Shown: positions 8,928 to 17,769 of the stretch, piece by piece | Layout: every line of letters starts with the position of its first letter | How positions within the stretch are numbered: position 1 is the first letter of the stretch | Origin: Streptomyces sp. CB02261 | Lineage (GTDB): Bacteria; Actinomycetota; Actinomycetes; Streptomycetales; Streptomycetaceae | DNA: 64,000 nucleotides | Direction of reading: 5' to 3' | Assembly: GCF_001905665.1 (NCBI RefSeq) | Contig: NZ_LIVX01000005.1 | Span: 208,114-272,113, forward strand | Notes under the pieces: generated by a model | The model's input: only the letters and a program-made list of their open reading frames with translations | The model's database searches: none | What the model was told of the DNA's origin: nothing | Position numbers and translations under genes: made by a program

Positions 8928-9275
8928 TCAGGGCGTGTCAGGGGCGTCGGCCGCGGGCCGTCGCGGCTGCTCGTCCCGGAGGCCGAGCAGCGACCGCGCC
9001 ACCGCGGTCGGCGTCGTGTTCCGCTCCCGGGCGAGGGTGAGCAGGGCCCGGCAGGCGAGCTCGTTCACGCCGAACGACAGCATCCCCGGCGACACCCGGC
9101 CCGCCGCCTCCTCCGCGCGGGCCGCGTCGTCCTCCGCACAGGCGGCCACGTAGTCCGCCGCGGCCTCGAACAGGTTGTGGCCCTGCCGGGGGCGTGGCGG
9201 CGTCGGCGCGGTGGACTCGGGTGCCCGTCGGGCGGAGGGCAGGAACCTGCGCAGTCTTTCCGGAATCCGTGCCAC
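8928..9275 (-). CDS. small conserved hypothetical protein
   Basis: I start this gene at the GTG at 9275, which has GGGAGAGG about 9 nt upstream; the open frame runs on to 9377, but that part has no ribosome site and looks like leader. The 115-aa product has a basic N-terminus (ARIPERLRRFLPSARR), a Pro/Thr linker, and a helical core with an acidic C-A-E-D-D-A-A-R-A-E-E segment, then a second helix pair containing NELACRALLTLARE. No membrane segment or motif of known function is seen. It stands alone between the Hsp90 operon and the methyltransferase gene. Function is not recognised. Confidence 0.5.
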   Translation of the reverse strand: MARIPERLRRFLPSARRAPESTAPTPPRPRQGHNLFEAAADYVAACAEDDAARAEEAAGRVSPGMLSFGVNELACRALLTLARERNTTPTAVARSLLGLRDEQPRRPAADAPDTP

Positions 9276-9433
9276 AACGCACCGCCTCTCCCGGGCACGA
9301 CTGCCCGGTACGTCCACGGTAGACAGTGAAGTGCCGTGACAGAAGGGGGCGTTGACGAGTAGAGGTCCCGGAGGCACACCGGTGCCGGGGCCCCCGGTGC
9401 CAGGGGCGACGCGGGCACGGGGAGCCCGTGGTC

Positions 9434-10042
9434 TCAGCTCTCGCGGACGGCCATCGCCAGATAGCGTGCGTCCTCGTCGACGTAGCTGACGAGGCGCCAG
9501 CCCGCTTCGGCGAGCACGGCGCGCAGCCGGGGTTCGGCCCGCAGGTCGTCCGGCGTGATGCGGCGGCCGTGGCGGGCCGCGAGGGCGGCCCTGCCGATCG
9601 GGTGGAAGAGCGCGAGGCGGCCGCCCGGCCGTACGACACGGGCGAGCTCCCGCAGGTCGGCGACGGGTTCCGCGAGGTGGGAGATGAGCCCCGCCCCGAA
9701 GACGGCGTCGAGCGCGTCGTCGCGCAGGGGCAGCCGGCCGACGTCCGCGAGCAGCAGCGTCGCGATGCCCGACGTCCCGCCCCGGCCCGCGCGGACGGCC
9801 TCGTCGAGCATCTCGGGGGTGAGGTCGGCGCCGAGGACGGTGCCGGAGGGGCCGACGGCGGCACGGAGCGGCGGGAGGGCCCGTCCGGTCCCGCAGCCGG
9901 CGTCGAGCACCGCGTCGCCGGGACGCAGACCGATCTCGGCCACGGCCGCCGCGTACGCGGGGCCGTCGTCGGGGAACCGGCTGTCCCAGTCCGCTGCGCG
10001 GGCGCCGAAGAACTCTCGGACGTGTGTGGGGTCATCGCTCAT
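9434..10042 (-). CDS. class I SAM-dependent methyltransferase
   Basis: The 202-aa product begins at the ATG at 10042 (an in-frame ATG at 10129 would add a poorly conserved leader). It carries SAM-binding motif I as VLDAGCGTG at residues 45-53, an acidic motif II (GADLTPEMLD), and the post-motif VRPGGRLALFHP typical of Methyltransf_11/25 domains. It starts with a short helix common in small-molecule methyltransferases (FGARAADWDSRF). The acceptor cannot be told from sequence. It has no obvious partner: the upstream gene is divergent (MHYT sensor) and the downstream one is a small unknown. It may act in stress or secondary metabolism; the evidence for either is absent here. Confidence 0.75.
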   Translation of the reverse strand: MSDDPTHVREFFGARAADWDSRFPDDGPAYAAAVAEIGLRPGDAVLDAGCGTGRALPPLRAAVGPSGTVLGADLTPEMLDEAVRAGRGGTSGIATLLLADVGRLPLRDDALDAVFGAGLISHLAEPVADLRELARVVRPGGRLALFHPIGRAALAARHGRRITPDDLRAEPRLRAVLAEAGWRLVSYVDEDARYLAMAVRES

Positions 10043-10193
10043 GCGCTCATGATCCCGTACCCGAAGGTGTGGACGTTCTGTGTGCACGTTCGACCCGGGC
10101 GCGATCGTTCGGGACCATCTCTCTGTCATATTCCATCAGCTTTCGAAATGCGCCCCTGATGCGCCCCCTGATGCGCACTAGCGTCCCTGAGCC

Positions 10194-11027
10194 ATGGGAC
10201 ACCTGGACCACGCCACCTTCGGCTGGCTGACACCTGCACTGTCGTACGCGATGGCCTGCGTCGGCGCCGCCCTCGGGCTGCGCTGCACGGTACGAGCGCT
10301 CGAAGCGACCGGTCGCTCGCGGCGGAACTGGCTGCTCACCGCCGCTTCCGCCCTCGGCACCGGCATCTGGACGATGCACTTCGTGGCGATGCTCGGCTTC
10401 GGCGTGACCGGCACCGACATCCGCTACGACGTTCCGCTCACCATCCTCAGCCTCGTCATCGCGATGGCCGTCGTCGGCGTCGGCGTGTTCGCCGTGGGAT
10501 ACGGCCGCGACCGGGTCCGATCGCTCCTGATCGGCGGGCTGACCACGGGCGTCGGCGTGGCGAGCATGCACTACATGGGCATGGCCGCCCTCCGTCTCCA
10601 TGGCGAGGTCCGGTACGACCCCCTCCTCGTCGGCCTCTCGGTCCTCATCGCCGTCGTCGCCGCCACCGCGGCCCTGTGGGCGGCCCTCCACATCCACTCG
10701 CCCGCCGCCGTGGCCGTCGCCTCGCTCGTGATGGGCGCGGCCGTCAGCAGCATGCACTACACGGGCATGCTCGCCGTGGGCGTGGACGTGGCCCCCTCCG
10801 CCGCCACCCTCCCCGGGGCCACGGTCATGCAGTTCATCTTCCCGCTCGCGGTCGGCCTCGGCTCGTACCTCTTCATCACCTCCGCCTTCGTCGCCCTCTC
10901 CCCGACGGCCGGGGAACGGGCCGCGTACGCCTCCGCGGGGCGCCTCACCGAGCCGGACGAGCGCGCCGTCGACGTCGCACCGCCCGGCTTCCGCACCGCC
11001 CAGCCCGCCCGAACGCCTCTGCACTGA
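10194..11027 (+). CDS. MHYT-domain integral membrane sensor
   Basis: The 277-aa product is a seven-helix membrane protein made of an MHYT domain. The three repeated motifs are visible as TMHFVAMLGFG, SMHYMGMAAL and SMHYTGMLAV, each at the outer end of a helix. In this family their Met/His/Tyr residues are proposed to bind copper and to sense O2, CO or NO. Many MHYT proteins carry GGDEF/EAL output domains; this one ends in about 45 hydrophilic residues with no output domain, so a partner must carry any signal. A TAGCGT -10-like hexamer at 10179-10184 lies only 9 bp before the ATG, suggesting a very short leader. It is followed 79 bp later by the conservon sensor kinase on the same strand, a possible functional link. 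Confidence 0.8.
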   Translation: MGHLDHATFGWLTPALSYAMACVGAALGLRCTVRALEATGRSRRNWLLTAASALGTGIWTMHFVAMLGFGVTGTDIRYDVPLTILSLVIAMAVVGVGVFAVGYGRDRVRSLLIGGLTTGVGVASMHYMGMAALRLHGEVRYDPLLVGLSVLIAVVAATAALWAALHIHSPAAVAVASLVMGAAVSSMHYTGMLAVGVDVAPSAATLPGATVMQFIFPLAVGLGSYLFITSAFVALSPTAGERAAYASAGRLTEPDERAVDVAPPGFRTAQPARTPLH

Positions 11028-11106
11028 CCCTCACCCCCCTCCGCCCCCCGCCCCTCCCGAGGGGCCCCACCGCACCAGAGACAGCCGCAGCCGGAACGAG
11101 GAGGCC

Positions 11107-14100
11107 ATGCGAACTCCCCGCAAGACCAAGGGCGCCGAGGCGACGGCGCCGCCGACGGGAGCCACGCGCGGTCGGCGCGCACACGCCGGGCCGCCCGCCG
11201 ACGAGCCGGGGGACCCCACTCCCGAGGCCTTCCCGCCCGCCGGCCGCACCGCCGCCGCAGAGGCACCCCCGGCACCTCCCGGCGCCCCGCGCGGGACCCA
11301 CCCCCCGCGCCACGGCCTCAGGCCCCGTACCGTCCGCGCCAAGATCGTCTCGCTCCTCATGGTCCCGGTCGTCTCGCTCCTCGCCCTGTGGGGATTCGCC
11401 ACCGTCACCACCGCCCAGGACGTGGCCCGGCTCCGCCAGCTCCAGCGCGCCGACGCGGAGATCCGCGAGCCCGTGACGGCGGCGATCACGGCCCTCCAGG
11501 CCGAACGACGCGCCGCCGTACGGCAGGTCGCCGCCCCCGGCGCCACCCGAGCCGCCGAGCTCAAGGACCGCATCCGCCGCACGGACGAGGCCGTCGACCG
11601 GCTCCGTCTGGACGACACGCACACCGTCGGCGACACCGGGGACCTGCCCGGCGACGTCGGCGCCCGGGTGGACGTGTTCGTCGGGAAGGTCGAGGGGCTC
11701 GCCCGGCTCCGTACCGCCGCCACCGACGGACGGGCCGACTGGGACCAGGTGTACGAGGAGTACACGACGGCGGTCTCCGCCGCCTTCGCCGTCGGCGGCG
11801 CCCTCACCGGCATCCAGGACACCCAGCAGGGATCCGACGCGCGCGTACTCCTGGAATTCGGCAGGGCCGGAGAGATGCTGTCCCGCGAGGACGCCCTCCT
11901 CACCTCCGCCCACCTCGGCGGGCGCTTCACCGAGGACCGGCTCCGCGCCTTCTCCGGCGCGGTCGAGACCCGACGGACCCTCACCGCCTCGGCCACCGCC
12001 GACCTGTCCGCCGCCGCCCGCGCCGCGTGGGCCCGCCTCAGCGCGAGCGGAGACCACACCGGGCTCATCCGGGCCGAGGACCGGATCCGCACCGCGGCCC
12101 CGGGCCGTGACGCCGCCCAAGCGGTCACCTCCGCCGAATGGGACGGCACCCTCGCCGCCGTACGGAGCGCGCTCACGGCCATCGAGACCGACGCGCGCAC
12201 CGCGGCGGCCGACCGGGCCGACCCCTTCGCCGGCGGAGCCCTCAGCGCGGGCGGCGCGGCCGTGCTCCTCGGCCTGGCGGCCGTCGCCGCCTCCCTCGTC
12301 ATCTCCGTACGGATCGGACGCGGGCTCGTCGTCGAACTCGTCAGCCTCCGCAACACCGCCCTCGGCATCGCGCGCGGCAAACTCCCCGCCGCCATGCGCC
12401 GGCTGCGCGCCGGAGAGGAGATCGACGTCCAGGCCGAGGCGCCGCCGGGACCCGCCCCCCAGGACGAGATCGGCCAGGTGGGCGAAGCCCTCACCACCGT
12501 CCATCGCGCGGCCCTCTCCGCCGCCGTCGAACGCGCCGAACTCGCCAGCGGCATCTCCGGCGTCTTCGTCAACCTCGCCCGGCGCAGCCAGGTCCTCGTC
12601 CACCGCCAGCTCAACCTCCTGGACAGCATGGAGCGACGGGCCGACGGCCCCAACGAGCTCGGCGACCTGTTCCGGCTCGACCACCTCACCACCCGGATGC
12701 GACGCCACGCCGAGAGCCTCATCATCCTGTCGGGCGCCGCACCCGGCCGCGCCTGGCGCATGCCCGTCCCGCTCACCAACGTCGTCCGTGCCGCCGTCTC
12801 GGAGATCGAGGACTACGCGCGCGTGGAGGTCCGCCGACTCCCCGAGACGGCCGTCGTCGGCGGCGCCGTCGCCGACCTCACCCACCTCCTGGCCGAACTC
12901 ATCGAGAACGCCGCCCAGTTCTCCCCGCCCCACACCAAGGTGCGCGTCAGCGGCGAACCCGTCGGCAACGGATACGCCCTGGAGATCGAGGACCGGGGAC
13001 TCGGCATGGGCAAGGAGACCCTCGCCGAGGCCAACGCCCGCATCGCCCAGTCCGAGGCCCTCGACCTCTTCGACAGCGACCGGCTCGGCCTCTTCGTGGT
13101 CAGTCGGCTCTCCTCCCGCCACGACATCAGGGTCCAGCTGCGGACCTCCCCGTACGGAGGCACGACCGCCGTCGTGCTGCTCCCGACGGACCTGCTCCAG
13201 GGCGCGCTGCCCCCGGGCCGCGGCACCCGGACGACCGGCCGAGGACCGGGCCCGGCCCACGCCGGACCCCCGCACGCGCGCGACCCCCGGACGCCCTCCG
13301 ACGGGGGAGCCCCGGACGTCGACGACCGCGGCAGCGCCACCGATCACAGGAGCCACCGTGCACACGCCAGCGCCACCGACCACGAAAGCCCCGACGCGCA
13401 CGGGAACGCCGGCCGTTCCGGCGGCGAGCGGCTCGACGTCGACCGGCCGGGCGCCGACAGGCGTGCGGACGAGTCACGTGCCGCACGCGAGCGCGAGGAG
13501 GAGCACCGCGCCGAGGCGCGCCGATTCGGCCACCCCCGGATGACCCGCCCCCCGGGACAGGCGGGCCCGCCTCCGCCCACGGTTCCCCCGGGCGCGGGAG
13601 CCACCGGCCGGGCATCCGTCCCGGAACCCCGCAGGACCGACCCCCGGCGGGCCGCGGGCCCGAGGCCAGTCGACCCGCCCCGGGAGACGGGCGGCTCCCC
13701 GCCTCCCGTCCCGCCCCAGGCCCCGCCGCCCGCCCGTCCGCGGCCGCAGCAGTTGCCGCGTCCGACCGTCGTCCCCGCGCTCGCGCCCCCACCGGAGACC
13801 GGGCCTCCGCCCGCCGGCGTCACCGAGCTCCGCCGCCGCGGTCCCGCCGTACCGCCGCCGACGCGGGAGCGACCCGCCCCGCCCCCCGGGGAGGACGGCG
13901 ACCCCGGAGCCGAGCTACCCCGTCGCGTACGGCAGGCGAGCCTCGTGCCGCAGTTGCGCGAGGCACCCGCGCCCGCACCGCCGTTCGTGCCGCCCGCGCC
14001 GGACACGGACCCCCGCACGCCGGAGCAGGTACGGGACCGCATGACGGCGTACCGGGACGGCTGGCAGCGCGGCGGAGGCGCCGCCCCCGGCAGCAGACGT

Positions 14101-14226
14101 CCGCTCGGCACCGGCGTCGACGGCGACCCCGCCGGCAGCCCCGCCCACCGGCCCCGTACGGACTACGGCACCGGCCACGGCACGACACCCCTCGACGACC
14201 CCCGTACCGAAGGAGACCACGCATGA
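11107..14226 (+). CDS. cvnA: conservon sensor histidine kinase with NIT domain (CvnA)
   Basis: The product has 1039 aa; GAGGAGG lies just before the ATG. In order: a Pro/Ala-rich cytoplasmic start, a membrane helix near 79-104 (LLMVPVVSLLALWGFATVTT), an extracellular helical nitrate/nitrite-sensing type domain, a second helix near 380-400, a HAMP-like region, and a kinase domain. N box ELIENAAQFSPP is at about 597 and the G1 box EDRGLGMG follows, so ATP binding should be intact; a classical H box is not obvious. A Pro/Arg/Gly-rich disordered tail of about 330 residues follows. In Streptomyces, conservons have CvnA, B, C and D assembling at the membrane in a way compared to eukaryotic GPCR-G-protein complexes. 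Its stop overlaps the next start (ATGA). Confidence 0.85.
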   Translation: MRTPRKTKGAEATAPPTGATRGRRAHAGPPADEPGDPTPEAFPPAGRTAAAEAPPAPPGAPRGTHPPRHGLRPRTVRAKIVSLLMVPVVSLLALWGFATVTTAQDVARLRQLQRADAEIREPVTAAITALQAERRAAVRQVAAPGATRAAELKDRIRRTDEAVDRLRLDDTHTVGDTGDLPGDVGARVDVFVGKVEGLARLRTAATDGRADWDQVYEEYTTAVSAAFAVGGALTGIQDTQQGSDARVLLEFGRAGEMLSREDALLTSAHLGGRFTEDRLRAFSGAVETRRTLTASATADLSAAARAAWARLSASGDHTGLIRAEDRIRTAAPGRDAAQAVTSAEWDGTLAAVRSALTAIETDARTAAADRADPFAGGALSAGGAAVLLGLAAVAASLVISVRIGRGLVVELVSLRNTALGIARGKLPAAMRRLRAGEEIDVQAEAPPGPAPQDEIGQVGEALTTVHRAALSAAVERAELASGISGVFVNLARRSQVLVHRQLNLLDSMERRADGPNELGDLFRLDHLTTRMRRHAESLIILSGAAPGRAWRMPVPLTNVVRAAVSEIEDYARVEVRRLPETAVVGGAVADLTHLLAELIENAAQFSPPHTKVRVSGEPVGNGYALEIEDRGLGMGKETLAEANARIAQSEALDLFDSDRLGLFVVSRLSSRHDIRVQLRTSPYGGTTAVVLLPTDLLQGALPPGRGTRTTGRGPGPAHAGPPHARDPRTPSDGGAPDVDDRGSATDHRSHRAHASATDHESPDAHGNAGRSGGERLDVDRPGADRRADESRAAREREEEHRAEARRFGHPRMTRPPGQAGPPPPTVPPGAGATGRASVPEPRRTDPRRAAGPRPVDPPRETGGSPPPVPPQAPPPARPRPQQLPRPTVVPALAPPPETGPPPAGVTELRRRGPAVPPPTRERPAPPPGEDGDPGAELPRRVRQASLVPQLREAPAPAPPFVPPAPDTDPRTPEQVRDRMTAYRDGWQRGGGAAPGSRRPLGTGVDGDPAGSPAHRPRTDYGTGHGTTPLDDPRTEGDHA

Positions 14227-14657
14227 TCGACCACGAGAGGATCTCCCACCACCGGTCCGGCGAGCTCGACTGGCTCCTCGACGACCTCGTCATGCGGGTC
14301 AGGGAGGTCCGCCACACCGTGGTGCTCTCCAACGACGGACTCGCCGTCGGGGCGGACAGCGGACTCAGCCGTGAGGACGCCGAGCACCTGGCCGCCATCG
14401 CCTCCGGCTTCCACAGCCTCGCCAAGGGTGCCGGGCGCCAGTTCCACACCGGCGGCGTCCGTCAGACCATGGTCGAGATGGACGACGGCTTCCTCTTCGT
14501 CGCCGCCGCCGGCGACGGCTCCTGCCTCGCCGTCCTCAGCTCCGTGAGCGCCGACATCGGCCTCATCGCCTACGAGATGGCCCGCCTCGTCAAGCGCGTC
14601 GGCGAGCACCTCCACACCCCGCCCCGGCTCACGGTGACCCCGCCCGCCGTCGGCTGA
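14223..14657 (+). CDS. cvnB: roadblock/LC7 domain protein (CvnB)
   Basis: The 144-aa product is a single roadblock/LC7 domain. It has LDWLLDDLVMRVREVRHTVV then LSNDGLAVGAD, REDAEHLAAIASGFHSLAKG, RQTMVEMDDGFLFV and a C-terminal helix, all typical of MglB/CvnB-type regulators that bind the small GTPase partner as dimers. The ATG overlaps the CvnA stop (ATGA) and AAGGAG precedes it, so it is translationally coupled to the kinase. It is followed after 13 bp by the DUF742 gene. A second copy of the same family lies at 15913. Confidence 0.9.
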   Translation: MIDHERISHHRSGELDWLLDDLVMRVREVRHTVVLSNDGLAVGADSGLSREDAEHLAAIASGFHSLAKGAGRQFHTGGVRQTMVEMDDGFLFVAAAGDGSCLAVLSSVSADIGLIAYEMARLVKRVGEHLHTPPRLTVTPPAVG

Positions 14658-14670
14658 CCCGGAGAGAGCC

Positions 14671-15087
14671 ATGAACGAGGACAGCACCGGCGGCGGCCCG
14701 TCCGTGCCGGGCAGTCAGTGGTACGACGCCGAAGCCGGACCTCTCGTACGCCCGTACGCGATGACCGGCGGTCGGACCAAACCGGGCCCCAGCAACGTGC
14801 GGTTCGACCTCATCGCCCTCGTCGTCGTCGACGACGATCCGCCCGGACCGGCCGAGGAGTCGCTCCTCGGCCCCGAGCACCGGTCCCTGCTCGCCCTGTG
14901 CCGGGCCGAGACCCAGTCGGTGGCCGAACTCTCCGCCGACGCCGACCTGCCCGTCGGCGTCGTCCGGGTCCTCCTCGGCGACCTCCTCGAATCGGGCTTC
15001 GTGCGCGTGAGCCGGCCCGTCCCGCCCGCACAGCTCCCTGACGAAAGAATCCTGAGGGAAGTAATCGATGGCCTACGAGCGCTCTGA
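14671..15087 (+). CDS. cvnC: DUF742 protein (CvnC)
   Basis: The 138-aa product has the DUF742 layout: a disordered start, the segment SQWYDAEAGPLVRPYAMTGG, an aromatic/beta segment (VRFDLIALVV), then a winged-helix-like part (SVAELSADADLPVGVVRVLL, GDLLESGFVRV). In conservons CvnC links the kinase to the GTPase, and the helix-turn-helix look suggests protein or DNA contact. The gene follows CvnB with a GGAGAG site. Its last 20 bp overlap the start of the GTPase gene, showing tight coupling. Confidence 0.9.
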   Translation: MNEDSTGGGPSVPGSQWYDAEAGPLVRPYAMTGGRTKPGPSNVRFDLIALVVVDDDPPGPAEESLLGPEHRSLLALCRAETQSVAELSADADLPVGVVRVLLGDLLESGFVRVSRPVPPAQLPDERILREVIDGLRAL

Positions 15088-15685
15088 GAGCACCGGCACG
15101 GACGACGGCGCGGACACCACCGCCCTCGCCCTGAAGATCCTCATCGCCGGCGGATTCGGCGTGGGCAAGACCACCCTCGTCGGCGCGGTCAGCGAGATCC
15201 GGCCCCTGCGCACCGAGGAGACGCTCAGCCGCGCCGGAGAACTCGTCGACGACACCGGCGGAGTGGACCAGAAGACCACCACGACCGTCGCCATGGACTT
15301 CGGCCGCATCACGATCCGCTCCGGCCTCTCCCTCTACCTCTTCGGGACGCCCGGCCAGGACCGGTTCTGGTTCCTGTGGGACGAACTGTCCCAGGGCGCC
15401 CTGGGAGCGGTCGTCCTCGCCGACACACGGCGCCTGGAGGACTGCTTCCCCGCGGTCGACTACTTCGAGCACCGCAAGATCCCCTTCGTGGTCGCGGTCA
15501 ACTGCTTCACGGGCGCGCGTGCGTACGGCGCGGCAGAGGTCTCCCGCGCCCTCGACCTGGACCGCGGCACGCCCGTCGTGCTGTGCGACGCGCGCGACCG
15601 CGACTCCGGGAAGGAGGTGCTCATCCGCGTCGTCGAATACGCCGGGCGGATGCACACCGCCCGACTCCTCGACACCGTGGGCTGA
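15068..15685 (+). CDS. cvnD: conservon small GTPase (CvnD)
   Basis: The 205-aa product is an MglA/Rag-type GTPase of the conservon group. The P-loop GGFGVGKTT lies near residues 28-36, switch II is TPGQDRFW, and the base-recognition region contains VAVNCFTGA, with VVLCDARD for the final strand. The switch I threonines come in a row (KTTTTVAMDFG). CvnB-type roadblock proteins are expected to act on its nucleotide cycle. The start codon lies inside the CvnC gene, with a GAGGGAAG ribosome site, so the four genes form one coupled unit. Confidence 0.9.
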   Translation: MAYERSESTGTDDGADTTALALKILIAGGFGVGKTTLVGAVSEIRPLRTEETLSRAGELVDDTGGVDQKTTTTVAMDFGRITIRSGLSLYLFGTPGQDRFWFLWDELSQGALGAVVLADTRRLEDCFPAVDYFEHRKIPFVVAVNCFTGARAYGAAEVSRALDLDRGTPVVLCDARDRDSGKEVLIRVVEYAGRMHTARLLDTVG

Positions 15686-15912
15686 GCCGCGAGGGGCGGG
15701 CCGCGCCCACGTCGGCGACGCCGCCCCGGGCCGTCACCGCGCGCTATCGGGATCGTCCGGCACGCGCGGCCGTGGTGCAGTGCTTGCCCTGTCCACGACA
15801 GTGCGTAAGGCTTGCGGGGATACGGCTACACGGCGGACCACGCCGGCACGGGACCACAGGACCGAGGAAGACCGGCCGACGGGGGACGCACCACCTAGGG
15901 GGAGGACCACTG

Positions 15913-16326
15913 ATGGCGCTGGACAAGGAACTTGACTGGCTGCTCGACGACCTGACCCAGCGGGTCGGATTCATACGGCACGCGCTGGTGCTGTCGAACG
16001 ACGGGCTGGTCACGGGCGCGAGCAGCGGGCTCGCCCGTGAGGACGCGGAGCACCTCGCGGCCGTCTCGTCCGGTCTGCACAGTCTCGCCCGAGGCTCGGG
16101 CCGGCACTTCCGGGCAGGCAGGGCGCGGCAGACGATGGTGGAGTTCGACGAGGCCCTGCTCTTCGTGACGGCGGCGGGGGAGGGCAGCTGCCTGTGCGTC
16201 CTGAGCGCGGCGGAGGCGGACGTCGGCCAGGTGGCGTACGAGATGACGCTCCTCGTCAACCGCGTCGGCGAACACCTCGGCGTGGCGGCACGCCAGCCGG
16301 GCCTGCCGGACGGCGGCCTGCTCTGA
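15913..16326 (+). CDS. second roadblock/LC7 domain protein next to the conservon
   Basis: The 137-aa product is a close paralogue of the CvnB product: both share LSNDGL, REDAEHLAA, HSLA, RQTMVE and RVGEHL blocks in the same order and spacing. It has its own GGGGGAGG ribosome site and is separated from CvnD by 227 bp, so it may have its own promoter rather than being the fifth cistron. It could form heterodimers with CvnB or compete for the GTPase. Which of the two is the cognate partner cannot be told from the sequence. Confidence 0.85.
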   Translation: MALDKELDWLLDDLTQRVGFIRHALVLSNDGLVTGASSGLAREDAEHLAAVSSGLHSLARGSGRHFRAGRARQTMVEFDEALLFVTAAGEGSCLCVLSAAEADVGQVAYEMTLLVNRVGEHLGVAARQPGLPDGGLL

Positions 16327-16336
16327 CCCTGCCCGT

Positions 16337-16359
16337 CTGTCCACAGGCAGTTGTCCACA
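16337..16359 (+). promoter_or_regulatory. pair of DnaA-box-like sites
   Basis: CTGTCCACA at 16337-16345 and TTGTCCACA at 16351-16359 lie in the same orientation 14 bp apart. The second is the preferred Streptomyces DnaA box (TTGTCCACA); the first differs at one position. They lie about 100 bp upstream of the DUF6397-type gene. Two boxes are too few for an origin; they could titrate DnaA or link expression to the replication state. Confidence 0.45.
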
Positions 16360-16461
16360 GGCCGTGCGAGTGTCGTCACTCTGCGTTACGTTTCTGGTGT
16401 GGGTGCGGAGGGATCCGCGACCCGAGGAGACAGGGACGGACGTACGGGGGAGGGCGACGGG

Positions 16462-17679
16462 ATGACGGTGGACGAAGGGGCGCGCACGGTGACACCGGGG
16501 CGGGCCGCGCAGGAACTGGAGCTGAGGCGCGAGGAGTTCCGGCTCGCGGTCCAGTTGGGCCTGGTCAGGACGGTGCCGACGGGAGAGGCCGGCGGGACGC
16601 GCCGGATCGAGCGGCGCGAGCTCGACCGGCTCAGGGCCGCGCCGGACTTTCCCACCAACCTGCGGGAACGGGTGCGCGCGGTCGGCACGGCGGAGGCCGC
16701 CGCACTCCTGGAGATCGCCCCGGACCGCTTCACCAGGCTGGCCCGGACGGGACACGTCAGCCCGGTGCGGTTCTCCCTGAACCGCTACAGGGCGGTGGTG
16801 TGGACGTACCTCGCGGAGGAGGTCGCCGATTTCGGCCTCGCATGCCCGGCGCTGCTCACCGGACGGCTACCCCTCGACCTCCGTGAACGCCTGGCGGCGC
16901 ACGAGGATCTGAGGCCCCGGAACTGGCGGGCGCGGCGGCTCGCCGTACTGCTCCGCACCGCGGACGAGCCTTGGGCGCGCGCCGCGGCCATCGCCTCCCA
17001 GCTCGACCCGGTCCAGGTGGCCGAGGTCGTCGACGACCCGTACGAGCGCGCCCACCTCGACCGGCTGCGTCCACCGCCGCCGCCGGGGATGCCGGGGGCG
17101 ACGGCGGCGCGGGAGATCGCCGAGCGGCTCACCCGGGCCGACGACCCGGACGAGATCCTCTGGCAGCGGTTGAGTCTGGCGATGGCCCTGGACGAGGCGC
17201 GAGCCGAGGGACCGGCCCCGTATCCCGGCGAGGCCGGCGCCGCGGTGCCCGGTGTGGCGGGGGCATGGCCGAGGGGCCGGGTCCTCGTACCGCCGCCACC
17301 GCCGCCGCGGGTACCGACGGGGGCACCGGAGTCCTTCTCGCCGTCGCGGGCACCCGTGGTGCCGGCCCCGGCGGGAGACGCGGCCCCGCCGGTACGGGTC
17401 CGGGCGGGGCGTGGGGCCCCGCAGGTGCCGACGTCGGTGCCAGCGCAGGTGCCGGTGTCGGTACCGCTACAGGCCGGACCTCCTGCCTCGGGGGCGGTGC
17501 CGGTGTCGGTACCGCTACAGGCCGGACCTCCTGCCTCGGGGGCATCGGCCTCGCCCGTCACGGTGACGGACCGTCCGCCCGCCCGGCCGGGCCGCACCGG
17601 GTTCCTCGACCGGTTCCGCCGCGGGAGGCCGGACGCCGGGCGGCCCAGGGGTCGGAGGCGCCCGGTGTCCTGGCCCTGA
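16462..17679 (+). CDS. DUF6397-type protein
   Basis: The 405-aa product starts at the ATG at 16462 behind GGGGGAGGG; the frame is open to 16351 but that part holds the DnaA-like boxes. Residues 1-230 form a helical, DNA-binding-like region. It contains two winged or helix-turn-helix patterns, RAAQELELRREEFRLAVQLG and TAEAAALLEIAPDRFTRLAR, then a conserved block ending PYERAHLDRL. The rest is Pro/Val/Ala-rich, includes a perfect 16-aa tandem repeat, and ends in a very basic Arg/Gly tail. This order agrees with the Streptomyces family called DUF6397. Role unknown; the two HTH-like repeats suggest nucleic-acid contact. It ends 90 bp before the ligase gene. Confidence 0.65.
   Translation: MTVDEGARTVTPGRAAQELELRREEFRLAVQLGLVRTVPTGEAGGTRRIERRELDRLRAAPDFPTNLRERVRAVGTAEAAALLEIAPDRFTRLARTGHVSPVRFSLNRYRAVVWTYLAEEVADFGLACPALLTGRLPLDLRERLAAHEDLRPRNWRARRLAVLLRTADEPWARAAAIASQLDPVQVAEVVDDPYERAHLDRLRPPPPPGMPGATAAREIAERLTRADDPDEILWQRLSLAMALDEARAEGPAPYPGEAGAAVPGVAGAWPRGRVLVPPPPPPRVPTGAPESFSPSRAPVVPAPAGDAAPPVRVRAGRGAPQVPTSVPAQVPVSVPLQAGPPASGAVPVSVPLQAGPPASGASASPVTVTDRPPARPGRTGFLDRFRRGRPDAGRPRGRRRPVSWP
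17449..17544 (+). repeat. 48-bp tandem duplication inside the DUF6397-type gene
   Basis: Copies at 17449-17496 and 17497-17544 differ only in the last base (GCG against GCA). Each codes 16 residues containing VPVSVPLQAGPPASGA. The near identity points to recent duplication. Confidence 0.9.
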
Positions 17680-17769
17680 CGTCGGCGCGCCGGCGGCGTG
17701 GTGAGGTCCGCGCCCGACGCGCGGTGGTGTCGGCGTGCGGCGCCCGGAAGGTATGGGGAGGATGGGGCC

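Noticed and set aside
10945..13401. An 818-codon minus-strand frame opposite the conservon kinase
   Set aside because: Gly/Asp/Val-rich composition without motifs; the plus strand has NIT, HATPase motifs and coupled downstream genes.
16337..16359. Origin of replication
   Set aside because: Only two DnaA boxes and none of the usual dnaA/dnaN neighbours.
17570..17700. Sign of a ligase-DUF6397 fusion or frameshift
   Set aside because: The DUF6397 gene has a normal stop and the ligase has its own ribosome site and start.
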